Below are positions 16,841 to 25,570 of a stretch of DNA of 33,456 nt, in pieces. Positions within the stretch are counted from its first letter, which is position 1; each line of letters starts with the position of its first letter. Both the position numbers and the translations under genes were made by a program. This DNA comes from an uncultured Acidobacteriia bacterium (GTDB lineage: Bacteria; Acidobacteriota; Terriglobia; Bryobacterales; Bryobacteraceae): positions 1 to 33,456 of the forward strand of contig CAIYHG010000197.1 in the NCBI GenBank assembly GCA_903925975.1, in the 5' to 3' direction. The notes beneath the pieces were generated by a model, which saw nothing but the letters and a program-made list of their open reading frames with translations, had not been told where the DNA came from and ran no database searches.

Positions 16841-16996
16841 CAAATGCGGAACGAACCCAAAACGGTGTCGTTGCGCCGCTCCTCCCACCCGGTGACATTG
16901 TAGCGCGGCGCCTCCTGGCGCGGAAGCGTAAGTCTTTGAAATCAAACAGGAAGAGGGCGGTGACCAGCTGACGGCCGCCGACGGACATGGCGCGTC

Positions 16997-17042
16997 AAAA
17001 AGAAAAACGGCGACCTGCCGCCCAAAGGCAGCCGTGTCGCCG
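16997..17042 (-). terminator. Rho-independent terminator of the small secreted protein gene
   Basis: CGGCGAC (17008-17014) pairs with GTCGCCG (17036-17042), with an inner CTGCC/GGCAG stem. On the minus strand the hairpin is followed by TTTTTCTTTTTG. It lies about 40 bases after the stop codon at 17080. Confidence 0.88.
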
Positions 17043-17079
17043 GATTCCGTCTGATTGCTAGATTGGGTTGGAGCCTGAC

Positions 17080-17487
17080 TTAGCGCATCGCCAGAACGAT
17101 CACCTGGCTCGCGTCCGCCGCGCTAGCTGACTGCTTGGCCTCGCGCTCCAAACGCGAAACGGGGAATTCGCAACTCTTACTGGCGGAACTGACCGCGGAC
17201 AGGAAGTACTGATTCCCGTAACGGTTGAATGTTAATCGCGGCTGGTCCGAGTCGGATAGAACCTCTGCGCGGACGGAGTTCAACAGAACGTGGGCATGGG
17301 GCTCGGAGCCCTCGAACTCTGCCATATACGAACCGTTCGAAAGGGTTATCACGTAATGTCCCGCAGGCATCGTGGTGTGTCCAGCCACGAAGGCAAACGG
17401 AATATCCCCCGCGGCAGTCGCAGGCTGTGCGCATGCCGGAAGCGCAAGAATCACTACGGCAAGAATCCCCAACGCAAATCTCTTCAT
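17080..17487 (-). CDS. Small secreted protein with IPFAF...PAGHY motif
   Basis: A 135-aa protein from the ATG at 17487, chosen because it begins a signal peptide (MKRFALGILAVVILALPACAQPA). The mature part holds IPFAFVAGHTTMPAGHYVI, then alternating short strands and a Lys/Ser/Ala C-terminal part with SRLEREAKQ. Short secreted proteins with an IPF.F.VG....PAG.Y core occur in many copies in Acidobacteriota genomes; function unknown. Cys at the CAQ position could suggest a lipoprotein, but the box is weak. Monocistronic with its own terminator; a perfect CRP-type operator lies 173 bases upstream of the ATG. Confidence 0.82.
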   Translation of the reverse strand: MKRFALGILAVVILALPACAQPATAAGDIPFAFVAGHTTMPAGHYVITLSNGSYMAEFEGSEPHAHVLLNSVRAEVLSDSDQPRLTFNRYGNQYFLSAVSSASKSCEFPVSRLEREAKQSASAADASQVIVLAMR

Positions 17488-17972
17488 TAGATACCACTCT
17501 TTCTGTGTCTCAATCACATGCAGCTCAGACACCCGTGCAGAAGCGCCGGGGCAGTTAGCGCCGGCTGTCCCAAGCGCTTCCTTTACAGCTATTGAGATGA
17601 AAGCGCGTAACGTTCGACACAAGTACTTGACGTATTGAGTTTCCGGGGCGCATCCGGTGTGTGATCGTTATCACAACCGGGATGATTCTTCTCGTGAGTG
17701 GGAATATCCCGAATGGGGATATCGGAAACTGGAGCAGCGCCATCCGTTCGGGGCGGCACGTGTCCGGAAGTCTTACGCAGAGTTACCGGCTATTCGGATT
17801 AGCGTCCGGAACCCCGACCGGATAGTTCCGATTCTGCGCTGAGCCAACGGAGGCGGGATTATCGGCAGCCTCGAGGCATGGGCGCTAGCCGCCTTGCGGC
17901 GGCTGGACTAGCTCAAAGCGGGTCCGCAAACTGCCCCGGAAAGACGGCATTTGGGTCACACCGACCTGAGAG
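17488..17972. other. Regulatory intergenic region with CRP-type operator
   Basis: 485 bases without a gene, upstream of the secreted protein gene and past the 3' end of mutY. It contains the CRP-type site at 17660-17675, inverted GGGAATATCCC-like sequence near 17700, and a hairpin AGCCGCC/GGCGGCT near 17886-17903 that belongs to the repeat-module family. No convincing -10/-35 pair was identified. Confidence 0.6.
17660..17675. promoter_or_regulatory. Perfect CRP-family operator
   Basis: TGTGATCGTTATCACA matches TGTGA-N6-TCACA exactly and is fully symmetric except for the centre. It is the binding pattern of CRP/FNR-superfamily regulators. The only downstream gene is the secreted protein gene on the minus strand. 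Confidence 0.65.
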
Positions 17973-19016
17973 TCAACTGGAGCGGGGAATGCCCGCCAAA
18001 TTCAGGGCTTTGCGGGCCGTGGTGGCGAGCGGAATGGTGGGGAGTTCGGCGGGGGAGAACCACGCGCAAGCTCCGGCGGCTGCGCTTGTCGGGGCCGGGC
18101 AGGCCGGGAGGCCCCCACTCGATGCGTAAACTTCGAAGAGGTAGCGGTGGCGGGTGATGGAGTGCCGGAACTCACCGAGGCGCTCGCGGGGGGTGGCGCC
18201 GGGCAGGTCCTCAGTGGTGGGCAAGCGCCAGAAGCCGGCCATGCGACGCGCGCCGGAGTCTTCCCGGATCAAGAGCACCCGCCCGCGGCGGCGCACGACG
18301 AACAGGGTGGCGCGAATGTGGAGGGGGTCCTCTTTCCGCAGCTTCACGGGCAAGCCCGCCGCGGAGCCTGCCGTCGCTGCCAGACAGCCATCGCGAATCG
18401 GGCACTCATCGCACAGGGGCTGCCTCGGAAGGCAGATGGTGGCGCCCAGTTCCATCAGGGCCTGGTTGAAGTCGCCGGGGCGCCGCTGATCGAGCCAGCC
18501 TGTGACCGTCTCCGCGAACCGCCGTCGCGTGGCCATGGAGCCAATATCCGAGGCGTCGTTCTTTACGCGCGAGACTACGCGCAGCGCGTTGCCGTCTACC
18601 GCGGCGCAGGGCAATCCGAAGGCGATGCTCGAAACCGCCGCGGCGGTATAATCGCCCACGCCGGGAAGCCCGCGGATGGCGTCGTAATCGGACGGGAATC
18701 CTCCTGCCGCTACTGCCAGCCGGGCCGCCTTCAGGAGGTTTCTGGCGCGCGAATAGTACCCCAGGCCGCTCCATGCGGCGAGGGCCTGCTCCTCACGGGC
18801 TCCGGCCAGCGATTCCAGGGTGGGGAACTGCGCCACGAACCGCTCATAGTAGGGAATCACCGCTTGGGCCCGGGTCTGCTGGAGCATGACTTCGGAGATC
18901 CACACCCGGTAGGGATCGGACGTGCGCCGCCACGGCAGGTCGCGATGGTGATCGCTGTACCACGCAAGAAGGCGAGCGGCGATGCCGGGGCGTGTTATTC
19001 GAGCGCGCAGACCCAT
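17973..19016 (-). CDS. mutY: A/G-specific adenine DNA glycosylase
   Basis: Removes adenine mispaired with 8-oxoguanine. Catalytic Glu in VWISEVMLQQT, the helix-hairpin-helix GLPGVGDYTAAAVSSIAFG, catalytic Asp in AAVDGNALRVVSR, and a 4Fe-4S motif C-x6-C-x2-C-x5-C (CLPRQPLCDECPIRDGC) are all present. The C-terminal NUDIX-like domain (HIRATLFVVRRRGRVLLI...GFWRLP) recognises 8-oxoG. I chose the ATG at 19016 (347 aa); the frame stays open to 19055, inside the upstream gene. The overlap with the S24 gene (stop 18995) means coupled translation. Confidence 0.96.
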   Translation of the reverse strand: MGLRARITRPGIAARLLAWYSDHHRDLPWRRTSDPYRVWISEVMLQQTRAQAVIPYYERFVAQFPTLESLAGAREEQALAAWSGLGYYSRARNLLKAARLAVAAGGFPSDYDAIRGLPGVGDYTAAAVSSIAFGLPCAAVDGNALRVVSRVKNDASDIGSMATRRRFAETVTGWLDQRRPGDFNQALMELGATICLPRQPLCDECPIRDGCLAATAGSAAGLPVKLRKEDPLHIRATLFVVRRRGRVLLIREDSGARRMAGFWRLPTTEDLPGATPRERLGEFRHSITRHRYLFEVYASSGGLPACPAPTSAAAGACAWFSPAELPTIPLATTARKALNLAGIPRSS

Positions 19017-19795
19017 TCGGCGACCACCGCGAAGCCTTCCGGCTCCACGTCCCACGCTTCGAATTCGGGGTTCAGCGGCTCGAGGCGGATGCGTTCATGG
19101 CGCCAGCCATCTTCGGTGGCGGTCTTCACGCTGGTGTACTTCTTGACGGTGCAGCCGGCGGTCTCGTCAAGCACGCCCCTGCGCTGGATGAGAAGGATCT
19201 TATTCTGCCGGGACCCTACCGGGTTGAGGCGGAATACGTTGAGGCTGCCATCCGGGATTCTAGGCTCCATGGAGCGGCCGGTTACATGAACTACGATCAG
19301 GCTCCGGTCCAGGCGCATCCCCAGGGGAGCCCGCACCCAGTCCTCTTCCTCGGCGGCGATGTCTTCGCCGACAAAACCCGCGGCGGCGCGCATGCTATAG
19401 AGCGGAAGGTGCGTCTGATAGGGCTGGGCCAACAGCGGCTCTATCTCCTGGTTATACAGGGAATCGAGCGTGCGGGTGAACGAGTCCACCGGTACCGTTT
19501 CGGGCTCGCTGATTTGAACCGCATTCGACCACTCGGCCAGACAGCGCAGACAACCCTCTCCGCCGAACTCCGCAATCAATTGGACGAGATGCTCTTCAAT
19601 GCCTTGAAGGACTTCGGCGTCTTCGGGCGCGGCGAAATCGTCGAAGCTTTGCCGGAAGCGCACCCATCCCCGGCCTGTATCCGGATCGGCCAGAATGACG
19701 CCTACGGGCTGCGGCGGCTTTCCCGGCAGACATGCCGCTACTACCGAGTAAACGCCCTTCCTGCTCCCGCCGATGGGGACTATGGTCGCTGGCAA
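18995..19795 (-). CDS. S24/LexA-type peptidase with a non-HTH N-terminal domain
   Basis: The C-terminal half carries the LexA/UmuD/S24 Ser-Lys peptidase: Ser175 in VTGRSMEPRIPDGS and Lys218 in GCTVKKYTS, with the self-cleavage-type spacing. The N-terminal ~120 residues (YSVVAACLPGKPPQPVGVILADPDTGRGWVRF... then SEPETVPVDSFTRTLDSLYNQEIEP) have no helix-turn-helix; the pattern, an early strand plus a later Asp-x-Phe-x-x-x-Leu-x-x-Leu helix, recalls DUF3037-like proteins, an inference. Start is TTG at 19795, with AGGA seven bases upstream. It follows the VWA gene by 56 bases and overlaps mutY, suggesting a stress- or DNA-repair-related role, but without DNA binding it is not a normal LexA repressor. 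Confidence 0.85.
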   Translation of the reverse strand: MPATIVPIGGSRKGVYSVVAACLPGKPPQPVGVILADPDTGRGWVRFRQSFDDFAAPEDAEVLQGIEEHLVQLIAEFGGEGCLRCLAEWSNAVQISEPETVPVDSFTRTLDSLYNQEIEPLLAQPYQTHLPLYSMRAAAGFVGEDIAAEEEDWVRAPLGMRLDRSLIVVHVTGRSMEPRIPDGSLNVFRLNPVGSRQNKILLIQRRGVLDETAGCTVKKYTSVKTATEDGWRHERIRLEPLNPEFEAWDVEPEGFAVVAEWVCALE

Positions 19796-19851
19796 ACTCT
19801 TATCCTAACTGCTTATCGGCGGAAATTCCAGATGGCGAGGGGCTCAGCGGT

Positions 19852-20925
19852 TCAGGGCTTCGATCCCGGGACAGCCGCCGGGTAGTAGCCGTCGCGCGCC
19901 CGAATCCGAACCTCGGGCAGGGAGGGGACCACCACCTTGATCTCCCGGAAGAGTTTAGGCTGCGGCTCGGGGTCGATATCCGGGGTGTAGCGCAACACGT
20001 ATTGAGTTGTAATCTCGCCCTGAATGCTGCCCACGGCGTTGATGATCCCTTTGGATATCGCCGCCGCGTAGCCGCCGCTGCCGGGGTCATAGACGTAATT
20101 GCCGGCGTCTCTGGGGGTAGATACGAATGCGCTGACGTCCTTATAGAGCGTATTGAGGGGATACTCCACGCGCCCTCCGGTTTCGTTGGCCAGCTTCTCC
20201 AGAACGCCCTGGCTGTCGTTGTTGAAACCGAACGACACGGTACTCATGCCGTAGATCGTCACCAGGTTGCGCTTGGCGAGTTCCAGGACTTCGTCGAGGG
20301 TCTTGCTGCTGGCGTTATCGTGGCCGTCGCCGATGATCACGATGACGCGCCGCGGCTCGTAGGGCTCGCCATGCACCAGGTCGCGCCGCGTGCATGCAAG
20401 ATAAATTGCGTCGTAGAGCGCCGACCCGCCGGCCGGTTTCATCTTGTCCACTTGAGCGGAAAGCTTATCGCTCTCGGTGGTCGTGTTGACCGCGATTTCC
20501 GCTCCGTTGCTATACGAAATCAGATAACCCGAATATTTCTCGTCGCCAGGCAGAAGCCCCCAAATCAGTTCCTTGATGGCCTCCTGGTACGTCGCCCAAT
20601 GAATACGCGTGGCGTTGCTCAGGTCAACCAGGAAACCGACCACGATGGGCTGGTTTTGGGTGTGACTGAAGAACTGGATTCGCTGTGGCTTTCCTTCATC
20701 CAGGATCTGAAAGTCCTCGGCGGTCAGGTTAGACAGGAAGCGCCCTTTGTCATCGGTCACGGTGACGGGCACGATCACTTCGTTGACCTGGACCCGAATG
20801 GTGGGCAGGCTGGCTCCGGGGGATGGCTCGGCCTGTTGTCCTGTCTGCGCCCCCGCCTGAGCGACCGCCGCGTACGGAAGGCCGCACAGAATGAATCCTA
20901 TCGCTGCCAATGATGAAGGTTTCAC
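19852..20925 (-). CDS. Acidobacterial VWFA-related domain protein, secreted
   Basis: A 357-aa exported protein with a signal peptide (about residues 1-22, LAAIGFILCGLPYAAVAQA). It then has the VNEVIVPVTVTDDKGRFLSNLTAEDFQILDEGKPQRI segment that precedes the VWA domain in the acidobacterial VWFA-related family. MIDAS-like parts: FLVDLSNATR (D-x-S present, but the second Ser is Ala), GGSALYDAIY and VIIGDGHDN. Likely a protein-binding module in the periplasm or on the surface. GTG start at 20925 with AGGG nine bases upstream. Placed between the RidA-like gene and the S24 gene on the same strand. Confidence 0.9.
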   Translation of the reverse strand: MKPSSLAAIGFILCGLPYAAVAQAGAQTGQQAEPSPGASLPTIRVQVNEVIVPVTVTDDKGRFLSNLTAEDFQILDEGKPQRIQFFSHTQNQPIVVGFLVDLSNATRIHWATYQEAIKELIWGLLPGDEKYSGYLISYSNGAEIAVNTTTESDKLSAQVDKMKPAGGSALYDAIYLACTRRDLVHGEPYEPRRVIVIIGDGHDNASSKTLDEVLELAKRNLVTIYGMSTVSFGFNNDSQGVLEKLANETGGRVEYPLNTLYKDVSAFVSTPRDAGNYVYDPGSGGYAAAISKGIINAVGSIQGEITTQYVLRYTPDIDPEPQPKLFREIKVVVPSLPEVRIRARDGYYPAAVPGSKP

Positions 20926-20940
20926 AAGCTTGACCCTATT

Positions 20941-20959
20941 TTAGCGCGAGGGGCGCTAA
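20941..20959. other. Short perfect hairpin at the end of the RidA-like gene
   Basis: TTAGCGC-GAGGG-GCGCTAA: a 7-bp stem with a 5-base loop overlapping the stop codon of the RidA-like gene. It lacks a T run and may reduce readthrough into the VWA gene or protect the mRNA end. Confidence 0.5.
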
Positions 20960-22092
20960 TGCCGTGAGGGCGCTATAGCCACCGCGTCCACGGCGAACCC
21001 GGCGTCCAGGGAGCCGAGCCCTTCGCACAGAAAGACGCCTCCGGCAGGCGGCGCCGCGGCGGCAAAGAACTCCGGACGAAGCTGGCGGAGTTGGGCAGCG
21101 ATTCCCGAGGACAGGGGGTAATAACGCGCCATCGCAATCACGGAGCCCTCGCCGACGGCCTGGGCAATGCTGTTCTGCAGGCGGGCCACGGCGAGTCGAG
21201 CGTCGGCCTCGCCGTAGCCGAACGAGAGTTGAGTTCCCGCGAACGCCAGCCGCGAGGGGCCGATCACGGCCAGGTGCGATACGCCGGGTTCCGCCTGAAG
21301 CCCGTCGGCGTTCACCAGAAGCGGCTGGGGCGGCGGCGCGTGGATTCGCGCCACGGCCTCGCAGGCGGCCGAAGACGCGGCGGGCGAGCGCTGCATTTGA
21401 ACATAATTGACGGTGGCGCGCGGGAATTGCGTCTCGATGGCCGTCCGGGAGGCGGCCAGGTTATCGAGCGAGCTCAAGTAGCAGGTAACCCGCAACACGT
21501 CCTGCGGTTGGGACCCTGCCCGCGTGAGCGTCCGCCGCAGAGCCGCGGCAGCCTGGCCCGTCAGAGGGCCGGGCGCCGCAAGCGGATCAGGGGAGGCCGC
21601 GCCCTGCGCGGAAATAAAGGCGAGCCCGTTTGGGTTGACGTCCCTGGCGGATGACGATTCGGCCTCCAGCACGATCTGCGCCCCGGCAAGGGGAAGCGCG
21701 CCCACCTGCACCAGGCTAAGGGCCGGCAGAGGACGGCGGCTGGAGGTAAATGACTCGCTGACCATATCCCGGACGCGCCGCAGATCGCCCCGGCCGGCGA
21801 CAAAAGCGCGGATTCGGAGGATAACGGCGTTGCGGGTTTGACTCTCCAGCGACTTAAGGGCGTCCCGAACCTGCTGCGAGAGCAGACCTTTGCCCGAAAG
21901 CGGCGTTACCTGGAATGAGAGTCTAGATGTATCGCCCGCCACCGCCATGGGGAGTTCGCGGGGGAGCAGCAGTACCTCGGTCTCCGGTTCTTTGGGTTCC
22001 TTCTGGCCCAGCGCGGGCCAAACCAGAAGCGCCCCGCAAAAGAAAGCCGCCACGGTCCATTTCCGGAGTAACAACTGCGACGGCAAGCGCAT
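20956..22092 (-). CDS. Exported protein with three RidA-like (YjgF) domains
   Basis: A 378-aa protein starting at the ATG at 22092 (signal peptide LLLRKWTVAAFFCGALLVWPALGQ). After it come three segments that each read like a RidA fold: about 40-150 (NAVILRIRAFV...RRVRDMVSESF...RPLPALSLVQVGALP), 155-265 (GLAFISAQGA...QAAAALRRTLTRAGSQPQDVLRVTCYLSSLDN) and 270-375 (RLAFAGTQLSFG...AVARLQNSIAQ). RidA normally deaminates reactive enamines and acts as a cytosolic trimer with an Arg before Ser/Cys in its last strand; the first domain has Leu at that place, the second keeps an Arg. Three domains in one chain could form an intramolecular trimer outside the cytoplasm, which would be unusual. Divergent from the TPR/PPC gene, 61 bases apart. 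Confidence 0.75.
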   Translation of the reverse strand: MRLPSQLLLRKWTVAAFFCGALLVWPALGQKEPKEPETEVLLLPRELPMAVAGDTSRLSFQVTPLSGKGLLSQQVRDALKSLESQTRNAVILRIRAFVAGRGDLRRVRDMVSESFTSSRRPLPALSLVQVGALPLAGAQIVLEAESSSARDVNPNGLAFISAQGAASPDPLAAPGPLTGQAAAALRRTLTRAGSQPQDVLRVTCYLSSLDNLAASRTAIETQFPRATVNYVQMQRSPAASSAACEAVARIHAPPPQPLLVNADGLQAEPGVSHLAVIGPSRLAFAGTQLSFGYGEADARLAVARLQNSIAQAVGEGSVIAMARYYPLSSGIAAQLRQLRPEFFAAAAPPAGGVFLCEGLGSLDAGFAVDAVAIAPSRH

Positions 22093-22153
22093 AGAATAGG
22101 AATTGTAGCGAATTCGAGGACCGGTGCCGCCGTGCGTCCGGTTGAGAGGCGAG

Positions 22154-23344
22154 ATGGCGGAACCAACCCTGATTCGAATCCGAAGGCGCCGGGCGGGCAT
22201 AGTCGCCCGCTTCTGGTGGATGTTGCCGATAGCTGCGATGGTTGTCGCTGCCGTTTGGTGGCTCGCGCAGCCGCGCGCGAGCAGTCCCACGCTTCCCGGA
22301 TACATATACGGCGGCTTCTCCCTCAGCGAGGAATATGCGCGGTACTACCGCAAACCGCTTGCCGACGATGCATTGCTGGCGAAGTTTGCGGAGGCAGACA
22401 GGCTTTGCTCGCGGGGCGATTACAGGGGCGCCGTGGCTCTGCTTGAAGCGATCTCGGCGGTTGTCCCACTTCCGGTGGTCTACAACGATTTGGGCGTCCT
22501 GTATGCCGAGTTGAAGGATAAATCCCGCGCGATCAACGCGTTCCGGGAGGCTTTGGCCCGCGATCTGGGCTACCAGCCGGTAAGGGCCAATCTGGCACGG
22601 CTGAAGGGTCAAATAGATCCCAATATCGCCGAACCCGTGTCGCAAGAAGTAGAGCCCAACGACACCGTGCTTCTGGCCAACGTGATTCCGCTTGGCCAGC
22701 CCGTGGAGGGCGAAATCGCGCAAGGGGACGATTCCGATTTCTTTCGCTTCACGACCCCGCCCGCGCCGCGCGATTTGATGGAAGTCGATGTGATGAACAA
22801 GTCGAAGACGTTAGTGCCGATGGCGACGTTTTACGACTCCGAAACCAGGCTGACGGACTGGCGCGCGACGGCAAGCGGGCCGGGGGCCCCGCTTCGTTAT
22901 GAGTTCTCCCCCGAACCAAACTCCGTTATGTCGACTCGTATTCGCGGCTTTGCGAACAGCGCGGGCGGGTATATTTTGACTGTTTCCGCCAAGCATGCAT
23001 TCGACGCGCACGAGCCGAACGACCAGATCATGAGCACTACCCGGATTGGCGTCGGCGAGACGGTGAAGGCTAACATCATGGATGCGCGGGATACGGATTT
23101 CTATTCGTTCATCGCGCCGGCCTCGGGAAAGGTTAAGATCGAGATCAAGAACCAGTCCACTACGCTCGTTCCGCAATTGAGTACGTTCACTCCGGATATG
23201 CGCGCCAGCGGATTCGGTCCCGATGTCAGAAAGCAGGGCGCCGACTTGACCCACGAAATCGAAGTTACTCCCAACCTGGTCTACTTCATTCAGGTGTGGC
23301 CGGCCTTGGATTCTTCGGGAGCATACGAGCTCACCGTACGCTAG
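22154..23344 (+). CDS. Membrane-anchored TPR and PPC-domain protein
   Basis: 396 aa from the ATG at 22154 (GAGAGG just upstream). A cytosolic basic start (MAEPTLIRIRRRRAG) leads into one transmembrane helix (~17-37: FWWMLPIAAMVVAAVWWLA). Then there is a TPR-like region (~70-150: CSRGDYRGAVALLE..., VVYNDLGVLYAELKDKSRAINAFREALARD) and two PPC-type (bacterial prepeptidase C-terminal) domains: EVEPNDTVLLAN...GDDSDFFRF and AHEPNDQIMSTTRIG...RDTDFYSF. Both have the typical EPND and D-x-D-F-x-F marks. Probably an external protein-interaction scaffold. Its stop codon shares a CTAG tetramer with the convergent histidine-kinase gene. Confidence 0.85.
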   Translation: MAEPTLIRIRRRRAGIVARFWWMLPIAAMVVAAVWWLAQPRASSPTLPGYIYGGFSLSEEYARYYRKPLADDALLAKFAEADRLCSRGDYRGAVALLEAISAVVPLPVVYNDLGVLYAELKDKSRAINAFREALARDLGYQPVRANLARLKGQIDPNIAEPVSQEVEPNDTVLLANVIPLGQPVEGEIAQGDDSDFFRFTTPPAPRDLMEVDVMNKSKTLVPMATFYDSETRLTDWRATASGPGAPLRYEFSPEPNSVMSTRIRGFANSAGGYILTVSAKHAFDAHEPNDQIMSTTRIGVGETVKANIMDARDTDFYSFIAPASGKVKIEIKNQSTTLVPQLSTFTPDMRASGFGPDVRKQGADLTHEIEVTPNLVYFIQVWPALDSSGAYELTVR

Positions 23345-24897
23345 GCTAGCGCGTCGCCTGCACCGGCATCGAGCACGTCGCGCACCTTACGCGCGAGCGC
23401 GTCCGGGAGAAACGGCTTTTGCAGAAACGCCGCCCCCGATTCGGATATCCCGTGGTGCAGGATCGCCTCATCGGTGTACCCGGAGATATAGAGGACGCGT
23501 AGTTCCGGGCGCAGGGGTTCGATCTGGCGGTAGAAATCGGGTCCGCTCATCTCGGGCATTACCACATCGAGCAGCGCCAGATGGATCGGCCCTTCGTAAG
23601 CTTGTGAAACGCGCATCGCTTCCTCGCCGCGCGTGGCCTCAAGCACGGTATACCCGCGTGAATGAAGCACGTCCACAATCAACTTTCGCACCCGCGTTTC
23701 GTCTTCCACGAGAAGAATCGTCTCGGTTCCGGTAGGCGTTCGGGAGGCGGCGCGTTCGGCGCGAGCCTCGGCTGGAGCCTCCTCGGCTACCGGCAGGTAG
23801 ATGCGCGCCGTGGTGCCCTTGCCGAGTTCGCTGATCATGCCGATGGCGCCTCCGCTCTGGCGGATGATGCCGTACGCCGTGGCGAGTCCGAGGCCGGTGC
23901 CCCTTGCCGCGCTTTTCGTGGTGAAGAATGGCTCGAAAAGGTGGCTTTGCGTCTCCTCGTCCATACCCGTTCCGGTATCGGTGATCGAGATCGTGACATG
24001 CTGGCCCGGAGCGACGCCCAGTTGCTTGGCCGAGAACGTTTCGGCCAGATGGACCGTTCCGGTTTCAATCGTCAACTTGCCGCCATCCGGCATGGCGTCG
24101 CGGGCGTTCACCACCAGATTCATGATGACTTGCTCCAGACGGCCGCCGTCGGCCTCGACAGCGTCGCGGGATGCCCCTGGCACTACCACCAGCTCGATGT
24201 CCTCGCCGATCAGCCGGCGCAGCATCCGGTCCATGTGAACCACAAGCTCGTTGACGAGCAGGATGCGCGCCTCCATCGGCTGGCGGCGGCTGAAAGCCAG
24301 CAATTGGCGGGTGAGTTGTCCGCCGCGTTCGGCGGAACGGCGGATCTCTTCGAGAGCCGTCTGCTGCGTCGCGTCCAGACCGGCGCCGGCAAGCAGGAGG
24401 TCGCTATACCCCGTGATCACCGTCAGCAGGTTATTGAAATCGTGCGCCACGCCGCCGGCGAGGCGTCCGACGGCCTCCATCTTCTGGGCATGGCGAAATT
24501 GCTCCTCCAGCCGCAGGCGGTCGCGCCGGAGCTTGGCCGCGCGGATCTCGCGTTCCACGGCAGCGTTCAGGCGCATCAGGTTGCCGCATAGCAGGTGATC
24601 GGCGGCGCCGGCCTTAAGCGCGTCCACTACGTCGGAATTCGAGATATCCCCGGAAATGACGATCAGCGGCAGGTCGGCGCCCTCGGCGTGAATCACGCGT
24701 AGGGCTTCGATAGCGCCCACTGCGCCGCCGGCGTGATCGCAAATCGCGATGTCCCAGGTTTCGCCGAGCGCTTCTTTCAGTTCCGCCGAATCCCGAATAC
24801 GCCGGTACTCCGGTTCGTACCCGCCGCGGGCCAGCTCAGCCGTAATCCCTTCAGTTTGAAAAGCGCCGAAGGAGAGAATCCGCAGGGGACGGGACAT
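23341..24897 (-). CDS. Hybrid histidine kinase with N-terminal pseudo-receiver
   Basis: 518 aa from the ATG at 24897. The first ~120 residues have a receiver fold but keep only the phospho-Asp-like D54 (IAICDHAGG); the N-terminal acidic pair is lost (ILSFGAF) and the conserved Lys is Cys104 (HLLCGNL). The HisKA helix has the H-box [12 protein letters not shown] with His152. The HATPase has N, G1 (DTGTGMDE), F and G2 ([12 protein letters not shown]) boxes. A normal receiver follows (LLVEDE, Asp in [11 protein letters not shown], Lys in FLQKPF). No membrane segment is seen, so it is a cytosolic sensor. It lies 13 bases behind epsI and may control the exosortase genes or surface assembly; this is inference from position. 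Confidence 0.93.
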   Translation of the reverse strand: MSRPLRILSFGAFQTEGITAELARGGYEPEYRRIRDSAELKEALGETWDIAICDHAGGAVGAIEALRVIHAEGADLPLIVISGDISNSDVVDALKAGAADHLLCGNLMRLNAAVEREIRAAKLRRDRLRLEEQFRHAQKMEAVGRLAGGVAHDFNNLLTVITGYSDLLLAGAGLDATQQTALEEIRRSAERGGQLTRQLLAFSRRQPMEARILLVNELVVHMDRMLRRLIGEDIELVVVPGASRDAVEADGGRLEQVIMNLVVNARDAMPDGGKLTIETGTVHLAETFSAKQLGVAPGQHVTISITDTGTGMDEETQSHLFEPFFTTKSAARGTGLGLATAYGIIRQSGGAIGMISELGKGTTARIYLPVAEEAPAEARAERAASRTPTGTETILLVEDETRVRKLIVDVLHSRGYTVLEATRGEEAMRVSQAYEGPIHLALLDVVMPEMSGPDFYRQIEPLRPELRVLYISGYTDEAILHHGISESGAAFLQKPFLPDALARKVRDVLDAGAGDALA

Positions 24898-24910
24898 GAC
24901 GATGGCCGGC

Positions 24911-25570
24911 TTATTCCGGCAACTGCGCCGCAATCCGTGGATACGCGGCCTTGATGAAGTCGACTGCGTTTTGGGTCGCCGAATCGAAATCGCCTCTAAT
25001 GGCCGGAACCACCACCTTCACCAGAGCGGTATCGCTACGGCCGTACCGGATCGCGTCAGCGACCAGCCAGAACTTGGCGGAGAACTCGCCGGCAATAGCG
25101 CGCTGATGGCTCTGATACCAGTAAATGACTACGGATCTCTGGTCCCCGCGCTCCACGACGTAGCGGCTAGCTACGATCGGCTCCTGCCTGCCGGCGATGG
25201 CAATCGAAATTGTCCCGGGCGTCTCCACCGGTTCCCAGCCCGACCCTGGCAGGCAGTTCTTGGGGGAGTGCGGGGCGGCTCCATAGCGCTGAGTCTTGAA
25301 GTACGCCATGAAGAAGAAGGCCGTTGCGGTCCGCGAATCGCTGGCGTAAAGCCGATTGAGCGTGTCATCCGCCTTTAAAATGTCCAGGACTTCGGGCTCG
25401 ATCGGGTAATCCCGCACCATCCGCCATCCGGGGACTTCGGACGGGAACGTCGCGAGCGGGGCGATCGATGGCGTCCGCTCGGGGCGTGCGGCGATCGCAT
25501 AATAAGCCACGCCTTGCAGGCACACCAGAACCGTCAGCCAGAGGGCGGCCTTGCTACGAAGGAACTGCAT
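24911..25570 (-). CDS. EpsI-type exosortase-associated protein (DUF3485)
   Basis: 219 aa with an N-terminal hydrophobic anchor (SKAALWLTVLVCLQGVAYYAIAA) and an external domain. The motifs TFPSEVPGWRMVRDYPI, FFMAYFKTQRYGAAPHSPKNCLPGSGWEP and VVIYWYQSHQRAI are typical of EpsI/DUF3485 proteins, which accompany exosortases in polysaccharide secretion loci. It overlaps the exosortase gene by 17 bases and probably works with it at the cell surface. No glycan genes are next to it here. Confidence 0.92.
   Translation of the reverse strand: MQFLRSKAALWLTVLVCLQGVAYYAIAARPERTPSIAPLATFPSEVPGWRMVRDYPIEPEVLDILKADDTLNRLYASDSRTATAFFFMAYFKTQRYGAAPHSPKNCLPGSGWEPVETPGTISIAIAGRQEPIVASRYVVERGDQRSVVIYWYQSHQRAIAGEFSAKFWLVADAIRYGRSDTALVKVVVPAIRGDFDSATQNAVDFIKAAYPRIAAQLPE

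Larger units (their letters stand above)
16466..17079. other. 614-base intergenic region rich in palindromic repeats
   Basis: Open frames in it (for example 16602-16988) are low-complexity products of the repeats and are not called. It contains the xdhC -10 box, GC-rich hairpin modules around 16606-16640 and 16905-16925 (GGCGCC..GGCGC type), the modular repeat at 16766-16840, and the terminator of the next gene at 16997-17042. Confidence 0.7.

Noticed and set aside
16602..16988. ORF of 128 aa in the repeat region
   Set aside because: It runs through palindromic repeats, is low-complexity, and has no ribosome binding site.
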